Of a stretch of 14,261 nucleotides of DNA, positions 1-5,250 are shown piece by piece. The notes under the pieces are model-generated. The model was not told the DNA's origin. It saw only the letters and a list, made by a program, of their open reading frames with translations, and did not search any database. Made by a program: the position numbers and the translations under genes. Position 1 is the stretch's first letter; the number at the start of each line of letters is the position of its first letter. The stretch is from JARDZI01 sp041639705 (GTDB taxonomy: Bacteria > Bacillota > Clostridia > Clostridiales > Caloramatoraceae). The stretch spans positions 1 through 14,261 of the forward strand of contig JBEQBT010000067.1 of the NCBI GenBank assembly GCA_041639705.1, written 5' to 3'.

Positions 1-75
1 TCGTTCAGGATGACACTGCCCTTTGCAATGACTTTTAGTAATGACTTTTGACAGTTACTTTTGGCAGTGATTCTC
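1..75 (+). repeat. Dispersed intergenic repeat, copy 1 (cut by window edge)
   Basis: The first 32 bases (CAGGATGACA then CTTTGCAATGAC) match the second halves of similar stretches at 6913-6950 and 12054-12100, which also begin ATCCTTCrCTGC. The rest of this stretch repeats short variants of CTTTTrgCAGTrA. No reading frame is evident. It looks like a genome-dispersed intergenic repeat; its left end is outside the window. Confidence 0.5.
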
Positions 76-81
76 AAATAT

Positions 82-205
82 AAAAAACCTCCCTGTCAAT
101 CGACAAGAAGGTTAAACTTCAATTACTATTCCCGCTTATCGATCTGGCTGGACCACCTTGCACCTGGCTGGTTGGTATAGGGTCATTGAGCGCAGTCTCT
201 ACCCT
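82..205 (-). ncRNA. Putative structured small RNA, copy A
   Basis: On the minus strand, positions 180 to 82 match copy B (5210-5114) closely, base by base over about 95 nt. Conserved blocks are TATACCAACC, AAGGTGGTCCAGCCAG, TCGATAAGCGG and TTGTCGATTGACA. The 3' end is an intrinsic terminator: arms 86-90 and 109-113, inner stem 94-97/102-105 with loop 98-101, then a T-run on the minus strand at 87-82. An ACC-A-ACC/GGT-GGT helix is possible in both copies. Upstream of the conserved part, AGGGT/ACCCT (179-183 and 200-204) may add a 5' stem. It lies 3' of the pRiA4b-like gene. I do not recognise a known RNA family and see no clear promoter. Confidence 0.5.
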
Positions 206-315
206 AACTCTTGATAAAAGTTTTTTTATTAAGTTGTAATATTAAATTAGCACACTTGGAAGAACTATTCAAATGTTAACATGTGACTTGTGATCTATCT
301 ACCACCATAGGTTTT

Positions 316-1653
316 TTACCAGTGAGAGCTATACTGCCTGGGTGCTTTGCCAAAGGATTCCACAACCTTTGGGTTCTTAAGGGGCTTATCCTTCTTATCT
401 ATACTGTCAAGTATTATATGGAATTTCCAACTGTCACCGTAATCAAACAAATATATCATTCTGCTGCCAACTCTTAGTCCAAGCTTTCCAATATATGCTT
501 CATCTACAAATGGCCCCATATCTCCCATTGGAGAAAAATATTTCATATCATTAAATCCTTCTCTTTCTATAGAAAAATCGTAGAGATGATCATCATCAAA
601 TTTAAATGCTTTCTGAATGATATTATGTAAATCATATAATGTATTTTCTGATGATATTGCTATCCTTCTCCAAACATCATTGTAAAGGTATACCGTAAAT
701 GTATAATCTCTACTCTCATATGGAATGACAAATGGAGGAAGTGACTTTTCAAGTTCTCCTCCTTTGAATAATCGCTTAAATGGGTGCAGAAACAGCTCAT
801 CCCTGTACTTATCGATATACACTATATTGTCATCTTCCATTTCATCCTCTGACGTTTCATAAGCATCATTTAAGACTTCTTCATGATCAAATGGCGATGC
901 CATTCCTGCAGGGATACTCCACTCTTCACCATGCATTTTTTTCGGAATATTCCAATCGGTAAATTTCCTTTTCTGATACAATATCCCGAACATTTCAATA
1001 CCCAGCAATTTTGGTGTAACAGCCTTTGGCGAATATGAAAACTTTGCGTATTTTTTAATATCATCTTCTCTATCCTCTTCAATATCAAAGAATCCAAAAT
1101 ACTTAAGATATATGTTAAAATAATTTATTTCAAAAAATAAGCTTTTTACCTCTCCTGCAAGCTGAATTCTATTATCAGCCTTCTGTTTCATTAAAAATTG
1201 AAAAACATTGTCAATATATCTTAAAGCTTCATATCCCGGAAAGACCTTTTCCAGCATCTTTCTCCAGTCCACATCCCTCAACAGTGTTTCCAATAGAAAC
1301 ATATACTTCTCCGTATTTGTCAGATTACTGTATATATTCATTCTTTCCTGGTTCACAACAAATATTCTCTTATCCTTCTTTAAGCTTTTTACAACAGTAA
1401 TTCCACTGGATATTGATATATGATATAAAAGAAGTATCGCCGGATATGCAGGCTCGTCCCGTTTTGGATTTGCATTCTCAGCTGCTTCGGTAATTATTTT
1501 ATTCATCTCATAAAGATGCTTTCTGCCTATGTATGCATTTGCATTGGAAAGCTCCGGTTTATTTTTATCAATATAGTCTATATATTGATTGAAGTCACTT
1601 AACAGTGTAGTTGGGGTATTCATATCAATAACAAATTCATTTATTTTTTCCAT
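316..1653 (-). CDS. pRiA4b ORF-3-like domain protein
   Basis: This 445-residue protein has a C-terminal part (about residues 307-440) that fits the plasmid pRiA4b ORF-3-like family (PF07929). Recognisable features are FTVYLYNDVWRRIAI near 318-332, LHNIIQKAFKFDDDHLYDF at 342-360, and the hallmark YLFDYGDSWKFHI at 401-413. The N-terminal 300 residues are helical, acidic and unrecognised; clostridial members often carry such an extension. The family has no established biochemical function, although it recurs on plasmids and near mobile elements. The ATG at 1653 follows AAAGGATGAGAG at a good distance. The protein ends abruptly after APRQYSSHW, so the C-terminus may be slightly short for the family. 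It stands alone, with a small-RNA element and repeats downstream. Confidence 0.8.
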   Translation of the reverse strand: MEKINEFVIDMNTPTTLLSDFNQYIDYIDKNKPELSNANAYIGRKHLYEMNKIITEAAENANPKRDEPAYPAILLLYHISISSGITVVKSLKKDKRIFVVNQERMNIYSNLTNTEKYMFLLETLLRDVDWRKMLEKVFPGYEALRYIDNVFQFLMKQKADNRIQLAGEVKSLFFEINYFNIYLKYFGFFDIEEDREDDIKKYAKFSYSPKAVTPKLLGIEMFGILYQKRKFTDWNIPKKMHGEEWSIPAGMASPFDHEEVLNDAYETSEDEMEDDNIVYIDKYRDELFLHPFKRLFKGGELEKSLPPFVIPYESRDYTFTVYLYNDVWRRIAISSENTLYDLHNIIQKAFKFDDDHLYDFSIEREGFNDMKYFSPMGDMGPFVDEAYIGKLGLRVGSRMIYLFDYGDSWKFHIILDSIDKKDKPLKNPKVVESFGKAPRQYSSHW

Positions 1654-1883
1654 ATAGCTCTCATCCTTTGTATAGAATATTTTAATTCCATTTTAACAGA
1701 AATCCTAAATAATAATATAAGCTAATAAATATATTTATACAACTTGCTTCCTTCAAGTAGAACTTTTTATGGCTTATCTTATTCTGCCCGATGTAAACAG
1801 GGATAGTTAACAATTTTTGCTGTAAAACAAAAATTCATTAGCCGTTTCTATTTTATATGCTGCTCATTGCTTTGAAAAAAATA
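1654..1883. other. Gene-free stretch between two minus-strand genes
   Basis: I see no credible gene here. It holds an 8-bp hairpin (AATTTTTG at 1812-1819 with CAAAAATT at 1828-1835) and a weak CTTG/CAAG hairpin near 1743-1760. It is AT-rich leader DNA for the gene starting at 1653, but no promoter there is good enough to call. Confidence 0.4.
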
Positions 1884-1913
1884 CCAGTGTTTGAAATACT
1901 TTTCAAGCACTGG
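1884..1913 (-). terminator. Terminator of the HEPN/nucleotidyltransferase pair
   Basis: A 13-bp stem (1884-1896 with 1901-1913, one wobble pair) around a TACT loop, followed on the minus strand by TATTTTTTT. It starts 6 bases past the HEPN stop. On the plus strand it is followed by CTCTTTTT, so it may also work in that direction. Confidence 0.85.
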
Positions 1914-1919
1914 CTCTTT

Positions 1920-2306
1920 TTATAACATTGATTCTTTAATTTTACTAATAAGGCAATTAACGATTTTTAAACTTTCTTCCACATCATTTCTAGATGCTAC
2001 TAATGGATCTTCAGCAGGGTATCTTGTTTCAATGTAAAACGCATTTAAAAAAGCACAATCCTTTACATAATCATTGTATTTCTCATCATATACACTTATT
2101 TTCCTGCAAAGTTTTACTAGATTATGCCCTTCAAATATGGTTCCTGTCTTATAAATAAGGTATGCCTTAAAATACTTTTCTAAGGTTTGCTGCAAATGGA
2201 AACAAACAACACCATAATCTGCATCATGCTCATAAAGTATATTCGCTGCACTGAAATCCTTATTAGCCATGTCAATCCAGTCATTATATCTTTTTGTATC
2301 AACCAA
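1920..2306 (-). CDS. HEPN domain protein (partner of nucleotidyltransferase)
   Basis: This 128-residue all-helical protein matches the HEPN domain family (PF05168). It has W10...A14..DF..A21, the CFHLQQTLEKYFKAYL helix at 35-50, GHNLVKL at 60-66 and the late ETRYPAED at 94-101. The start is a TTG at 2306 preceded by AAGGGAGTGA. It overlaps the 3' end of the nucleotidyltransferase gene by 8 bases, so the two are translationally coupled. In the well-studied HepT/MntA toxin-antitoxin pairs the HEPN protein is an RNase with an R-x4-6-H motif. I find no such motif here, so RNase activity is doubtful. This is the RYP-type HEPN branch, often paired with minimal nucleotidyltransferases. The pair may form a toxin-antitoxin or nucleotide-transfer module, but its target is unknown. 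Confidence 0.85.
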   Translation of the reverse strand: MVDTKRYNDWIDMANKDFSAANILYEHDADYGVVCFHLQQTLEKYFKAYLIYKTGTIFEGHNLVKLCRKISVYDEKYNDYVKDCAFLNAFYIETRYPAEDPLVASRNDVEESLKIVNCLISKIKESML

Positions 2307-2607
2307 TAATGCTCACTCCCTTACTATATATAACATGGGCAAAGGTAGCTCTATCATCCTTATATTTTTCCCACTCCTCCGGGGTATAAACTACAACATC
2401 CACATCTATATCACCTGTTACCTCAAGCAATATTTCCTGAACTGTTTGCCTTTTATTATTAGTATTTATAATAACACAAATATCAATATCGCTGTTTGCT
2501 GTCACTGCACCCTTTGCGCAGGAACCAAACAGGAAAATATCCTGGGGATTGAATTTACATTTTATTTTACTTTTAATCCTCTCTATTTCTTTTTCATAGG
2601 GTAACAT
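2299..2607 (-). CDS. Minimal nucleotidyltransferase (MNT family)
   Basis: This 102-residue protein has the polymerase-beta-type nucleotidyltransferase core. GSCAKGAVTANSDIDICVI at about 28-46 supplies the GS motif and the two metal-binding aspartates D40 and D42. DIDVDVVVY at 67-74 supplies the third carboxylate on the following strand. This length is typical of minimal nucleotidyltransferases that work with a HEPN partner. The ATG at 2607 follows AGGGAGTGATTGG. It is the first gene of a two-gene operon with the HEPN gene, overlapping by 8 bases. In MntA-type systems this enzyme adds AMP to its HEPN partner and silences it. Whether that holds here is inferred from the pairing only. Confidence 0.9.
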   Translation of the reverse strand: MLPYEKEIERIKSKIKCKFNPQDIFLFGSCAKGAVTANSDIDICVIINTNNKRQTVQEILLEVTGDIDVDVVVYTPEEWEKYKDDRATFAHVIYSKGVSIIG

Positions 2608-2728
2608 CCAATCACTCCCTATATGATTTTATTATATTATAGCATTACCCATTTCAACTTTCCACAAACAAGACAGGAAGTGATAAATAAATTGTATGCT
2701 GTCTCAGTTTATTAAAAATTCTCTATAG

Positions 2729-2751
2729 GTGACAGCCAAGTCACAAGTCAC
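2729..2751. repeat. GTGAC-type intergenic repeat
   Basis: GTGAC and GTCAC (2729-2733, 2740-2744) form a short inverted repeat around agccaa, followed by AAGTCAC. On the minus strand it reads GTGACTTGTGACTTGGCTGT, matching the 3' arm of the hairpin at 3326-3377 and the copy at 5211-5230. Confidence 0.55.
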
Positions 2752-2813
2752 ATTATCTGAATCTGCAGTTCCCATCAGGTGATATCCCGGAACACTTTCG
2801 TTAATCTGATACT

Positions 2814-2841
2814 TTTACTAAGAAAGGGTTCATGCTATAAT
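2814..2841 (+). promoter_or_regulatory. Probable sigma-A promoter of the EamA-type gene
   Basis: A perfect TATAAT at 2836-2841 follows TTTACT (2814-2819, four of six to the -35 consensus) with 16 bases between them. The EamA-type gene starts at 2900, giving a leader of about 50 nt. Confidence 0.5.
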
Positions 2842-2899
2842 TATGAAGATTAACGTTACATAATGTACTGAAAAAACAGAAAGGATAGGAACCGTTTAT

Positions 2900-3325
2900 A
2901 TGAAGCTATATTATCTTTCAATTCTGCTGGTTATTATATCAAATACCTTTTATCACCTTTCTCAAAAGGGGACTCCGGGAAGCATAAATCCAATGGTTGC
3001 ACTTACCGTAACCTATGGCACTGCTCTGGTGATTTCCATAATAGGGCTTTTTATATACCCCTCGGAGGTTGGAATTGTGGAATCCTTTAGGAAGCTTAAT
3101 TGGGCAAGCTTTGTGCTTGGAATATCCATAGTTGGCCTTGAGCTTGGTTTCCTTTTGGCATACAGATCAGGATGGAACATAAGCCTTGCGGGGCTTTATG
3201 CAAATGTTATAGTTGCACTGATTTTGATTCCAATTGGCATTGTATTTTTTAAGGATCAAATTTCAGTAACAAATGCTGTCGGCATTGTGCTGAGCATCGC
3301 CGGGATAATATTTATATCCCTATGA
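2900..3325 (+). CDS. Half-size EamA/DMT-type membrane protein
   Basis: This 141-residue, very hydrophobic protein has five predicted membrane helices, at about 2-19, 30-52, 68-88, 95-117 and 122-141. The arrangement and the late sequence (YANVIVALILIPIGIVFFKDQISVTNAVGIVL) resemble one half of an EamA (drug/metabolite transporter superfamily) protein: a helix of small residues, a short loop with a K-D/E pair, then the closing GIVLSIAGIIFI helix. Full EamA proteins have ten helices, so this one presumably dimerises in the cytoplasmic membrane, as small multidrug resistance proteins do. The substrate cannot be told. The ATG at 2900 follows AGAAAGGATAGGA. It stands alone, and its stop codon is immediately followed by a large inverted repeat. 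Confidence 0.8.
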   Translation: MKLYYLSILLVIISNTFYHLSQKGTPGSINPMVALTVTYGTALVISIIGLFIYPSEVGIVESFRKLNWASFVLGISIVGLELGFLLAYRSGWNISLAGLYANVIVALILIPIGIVFFKDQISVTNAVGIVLSIAGIIFISL

Positions 3326-3377
3326 GGTAACAGCCAGGTCTCAAGTTTACTTGTGAACTTGAGACCTGGCTGTCACC
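3326..3377. repeat. 22-bp inverted repeat abutting a stop codon
   Basis: Arms 3326-3347 and 3356-3377 pair over 22 bases with one A/C mismatch, around an 8-base loop. The repeat begins at the base after the stop codon of the EamA-type gene. The 3' arm carries ACCTGGCTGTCACC, shared with the other GTGAC repeats. No T-run follows, so it is a repeat that may protect the mRNA end rather than a standard terminator. Confidence 0.75.
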
Positions 3378-3506
3378 CTTAAATTTATAAACCAGCTTTA
3401 AAGGCTTTTAATATAAAATTGGGGCAGTTAACTTTAGTTGGTTTATACTTACTTATGACTGCATATGTCTGCTCCGTTTATATGTATTGTACAGGTTCGA
3501 AATTTT

Positions 3507-3536
3507 ATAACAAAGTCTCCATTTATATGGTATAAT
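3507..3536 (+). promoter_or_regulatory. Probable promoter with very short leader
   Basis: TATAAT at 3531-3536 with ATAACA (3507-3512, four of six) 18 bases upstream. Transcription should start near 3543, right at the ribosome site AAGAGGTG (3543-3550) of the coiled-coil gene. The untranslated leader would be only about 14 nt. Confidence 0.5.
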
Positions 3537-3556
3537 AACTTCAAGAGGTGAATATA

Positions 3557-3886
3557 TTGGATAAAGAATTATTAGAAACACTGGGTAAAATCCTTGACGA
3601 AAAATTAAATCCTATAAAAAATGAGATACAGAAAAGTTCTTTATTACTTGAAGATTTAAATAAAAAGGTTTACGTTGTTGCAGAAGTGCAAACTGCTTTT
3701 AGCGAACAACTCGAAAGAGCTAAAGACAAGGAAGGACATACGTTGTCAGATAGATTAGACATTATACAATTGGCAGTTAAAGATACATCTTCTAGAGTTA
3801 AAGACATCCAAAAAGACCTTACAAGAGTTGTTAGAGCTACAGCAGAAAATTGGGCAGAAATAGTTGAATTAAAATCTGTTAAGTAA
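3557..3886 (+). CDS. Small coiled-coil protein (TTG start)
   Basis: This protein has about 109 residues, is highly charged and almost wholly helical, with heptad-like spacing of L/I/V. The first part runs LLETLGKILDEKLNPIKNEI; a second helix runs from about residue 65 with RVKDIQKDLTRVVRATAEN. There are no membrane segments or cysteines. A GTG at 3548 is also in frame, but it lies inside the ribosome site AAGAGGTG (3543-3550), so the TTG at 3557, six bases past that site, is the better start. The gene is isolated, with its own promoter and a strong terminator. It resembles the minus-strand gene at 10022-10390 in size, charge, helical make-up and leader design, though not clearly in sequence. 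Function is unknown; oligomerisation is likely. Confidence 0.75.
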   Translation: MDKELLETLGKILDEKLNPIKNEIQKSSLLLEDLNKKVYVVAEVQTAFSEQLERAKDKEGHTLSDRLDIIQLAVKDTSSRVKDIQKDLTRVVRATAENWAEIVELKSVK

Positions 3887-3892
3887 TTAGCA

Positions 3893-3924
3893 GTACCCTT
3901 AAATTATTGTTTAGGGGTACTTTT
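3893..3924 (+). terminator. Terminator of the coiled-coil gene
   Basis: An 11-bp stem (3893-3903 with 3910-3920, one wobble) around a 6-base loop, followed by TTTTATTATT. It begins 6 bases after the gene's stop codon. Confidence 0.9.
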
Positions 3925-3975
3925 ATTATTCCACCAGTTACAATTTTAAAAAATCTAAATTGGCGCTTATACACC

Positions 3976-4056
3976 TTACAGTGTATTTGCAAATAGCTGC
4001 ATTATAAAATCTTCATCTAGTATTTCATATTTGTCCTTTTTTAGTCCAAGATATAC
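3976..4056 (-). pseudogene. Orphan C-terminal end, origin unknown
   Basis: On the minus strand a frame ending at TAA (3976-3978) reads LGVYLGLKKDKYEILDEDF then IMQLFANTL. It has normal codon and residue make-up, with no start and no recognisable family. It runs into the histidine kinase relic in the opposite direction, so a junction lies near 4045-4056. It could be the tail of a deleted gene or chance. Confidence 0.25.
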
Positions 4057-4329
4057 TCCAAGGCTAGAGAAAAAGAAGTTACTATAGATTATCCCCCTGG
4101 TGATGACATATTTCTAAAGCATGACAGACTATGGCTTCAGGAGGCTTTAATAAATGTAGTTAAAAACGGAATAGAACATTCTCCTGTAGGTGGCAGGGTT
4201 ACAATAGAATTGGAGGATAATCCGATTTACACAAGGATCACTGTTAAAAACAATGGAGAGATTATTTCAGAGGAGGATCTGGCAAATAAGTATGAAGGGA
4301 CTATGAAGGGACGGTTAACAACTTTCTGA
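4045..4329 (+). pseudogene. Histidine kinase relic (HATPase domain)
   Basis: An open stretch of 94 codons without a start codon translates as a piece of a sensor histidine kinase. It reads KAREKEVTIDYPPGDDIF, then LKHDRLWLQEALINVVKNGI followed by EHSPVGGRVTIELEDN, then ITVKNNGEIISEEDL. The E-A-L-x-N-x-x-x-N-x-x-E-H-S block is the N box that binds Mg-ATP, and VKNNGEII stands where the D-x-G (G1) box should be, with N in place of D. Sequence upstream (sensor, dimerisation and phospho-acceptor histidine) is gone. Downstream the frame leaves the family after EEDL, before the G2 box. It cannot make a working kinase. Confidence 0.75.
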
Positions 4330-4358
4330 TTAATAAAAAAATTCTTAACCGTCTTTTT
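4310..4358 (+). terminator. Hairpin with T-run (possible terminator)
   Basis: GACGGTTAA (4310-4318) pairs perfectly with TTAACCGTC (4345-4353), followed by TTTTT (4354-4358). The loop is long (26 bases). The two arms lie in different gene relics, so it may be a by-product of a junction rather than a working terminator. Confidence 0.35.
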
Positions 4359-4364
4359 CTATAT

Positions 4365-4502
4365 ATGAGATCAATAAATACTTTTTTCAACCAGGTAAGG
4401 CGAAGAGTATCTGTCCTTGAAGGACCACTTGTATCAGGGCGTGGGGAGAAAATATGCCCAATATATGATTACAATACTGCGAACATACTTGAACTTTTGT
4501 GA
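4365..4502 (+). pseudogene. Transposase C-terminal relic
   Basis: A 45-codon frame from ATG 4365 reads MRSINTFFNQVRRRVSVLEG, then PLVSGRGEK, and ends NTANILELL. The same frame is open for at least twelve codons upstream (INKKILNRLFLY). The block FN-x-x-RRR-x-S-x-LE-x-P-L-x-x-GRG resembles, from memory, the C-terminal part of DDE-type insertion sequence transposases with an LERPL motif. No catalytic acids, start or terminal repeats are visible. It ends early and is surely a fragment. The exact IS family is not assigned. Confidence 0.4.
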
Positions 4503-4517
4503 AACCTTTAAATAAAA

Positions 4518-4551
4518 GAAAAGCACAGTGATATGTCTTACTGTACTTTTC
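4518..4551 (-). terminator. Bidirectional terminator beside the sigma relic
   Basis: A 12-bp stem (4518-4529 with 4540-4551, one C/A mismatch). It is followed on the minus strand by TTTATTT, so it can end the sigma factor transcript. On the plus strand it is followed by ATTCTTGTT. Confidence 0.65.
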
Positions 4552-4580
4552 ATTCTTGTTCACAATAAAAGAAATAGTAG

Positions 4581-4921
4581 TTAGTTTCCCTTGCTGCTGT
4601 TCATAATAAATCTTGATAATTCACACCCAAACAAAATAGATCCAATCAATAGATTAGCAAAGTCTTCGGCTACCGATTTTTGAATTCTACTATCATAATC
4701 TATTTTTTTGTTTTTATCTAAAATATTGAAATAATGATTCTTTGCTATCTGGCAGAGCCATGTATTTACTTTACATGTTCCTTTAAAGGAATCAAAGTTA
4801 TCAAGTGCTTTTACAAAGGTCTCTTGCGTTATTTCTTCCGTAATGTTTGATTTTTGCATAATCCCAGGGTAAAACGGTAAACTTCCCTAAAATATTTTTC
4901 ATATATTTCATCAAAACACAC
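4581..4921 (-). pseudogene. ECF sigma factor, frameshifted and truncated
   Basis: The true start is a GTG at 4921, nine bases after AAGGAGG (4937-4931). From there the frame reads CFDEIYEKYFREVYRFTLGL then CKNQTL, the start of sigma region 2, and then hits a stop at 4831-4829. The continuing sequence (TEEITQETFVKALDNFDSFK, then GTCKVNTWLCQIAKNHYFNI, then LDKNKK) is in another frame, starting at about 4841. One base appears lost near 4840 (TTA-CGG for TTA-GCG). After the region 2 motifs the sequence departs from the family. Region 4, which reads the -35 box, is missing; only a possible scrap (IGSILFG) remains. The gene ends 92 codons after an internal ATG at 4859. No working sigma factor is expected. 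Confidence 0.8.
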
Positions 4922-4946
4922 GCTACTTCGCCTCCTTCATCTATAA

Positions 4947-4972
4947 GACAATCAAAAAGTAAAATCGTTACA
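4947..4972 (-). promoter_or_regulatory. ECF-type autoregulatory promoter candidate
   Basis: On the minus strand TGTAAC (4972-4967) is followed after 16 bases by TGTC (4950-4947). The sigma-X-like ECF consensus is TGTAAC...CGTC/CGAC with a similar spacing. It lies directly ahead of the ribosome site of the sigma factor relic, as expected for a sigma factor that reads its own promoter. Confidence 0.45.
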
Positions 4973-5018
4973 AACTTTTTGTAATTTTTTATTTCTATAT
5001 AAATTAGTTCGTCATATC

Positions 5019-5111
5019 TTACAATAATTTAATAAATATATAGCCCACAAAGCTTACTCCATAAAAGCTGTCTGGAAGAACAGTAGTTGCCACGTCAATT
5101 TCAACAGCATA
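5019..5111 (-). pseudogene. Orphan C-terminal end, hydrophobic
   Basis: A 30-codon frame with no start ends at TAA (5019-5021) and reads EIDVATTVLPDSFYGVSFVG then YIFIKLL. It ends in a hydrophobic run like the last helix of a membrane protein. It abuts the terminator of RNA copy B with no room for an N-terminus. It could be the tail of a deleted gene, or chance. Confidence 0.25.
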
Positions 5112-5113
5112 TT

Positions 5114-5210
5114 AAAAAGCCTCACTGTCAATCGACAAGGAGGCTATACTTCAAATGCTATTCCGCTTATCGACTGGCTGGACCACCTTACCATTGGCAG
5201 GTTGGTATAG
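5114..5210 (-). ncRNA. Putative structured small RNA, copy B
   Basis: Second copy of the element at 82-180, same strand. It starts near TATACCAACC (5209-5200) and ends in a terminator: AGCCTC (5118-5123) pairs with GAGGCT (5140-5145), inner stem TGTC/GACA (5126-5129/5134-5137), loop 5130-5133, then a T-run. Relative to copy A the outer stem has an A-T pair replaced by G-C, and an extra C-G pair replaces a mismatch. This paired change supports selection on structure. It begins about 41 bases after the stop of the ATPase gene, so it may be a processed 3' end or an independent RNA. Confidence 0.55.
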
Positions 5211-5230
5211 ACTTGTGACCTGGCTGTCAC
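5211..5230. repeat. GTGAC-type intergenic repeat
   Basis: ACTT then GTGAC (5215-5219), a CTGGCT centre and GTCAC (5226-5230). It lies between the ATPase stop codon and RNA copy B. The sequence matches the 3' arm of the hairpin at 3326-3377 apart from a short gap. Confidence 0.55.
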
Positions 5231-5250
5231 TCTTGGGCTTTTTAATATGT

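Noticed and set aside
151..180. RNA copies A and B as T-box leaders because of GGTGGTCC
   Set aside because: The T-box core is different (GGTGGTACCGCG) and no tRNA synthetase or amino acid gene follows.
780..1423. Open frames on both strands inside the pRiA4b-like gene
   Set aside because: They overlap a well-supported gene in other frames and show no family features.
2269..2604. Plus-strand frame over the nucleotidyltransferase
   Set aside because: It is antisense to a gene with intact catalytic motifs and has no ribosome site.
5118..5209. Helix between CTATAC and GTATAG in RNA copy B, as a riboswitch-like alternative to the terminator
   Set aside because: Copy A does not keep the pairing (CTATAC against GTTTAA), so it is not a conserved helix.
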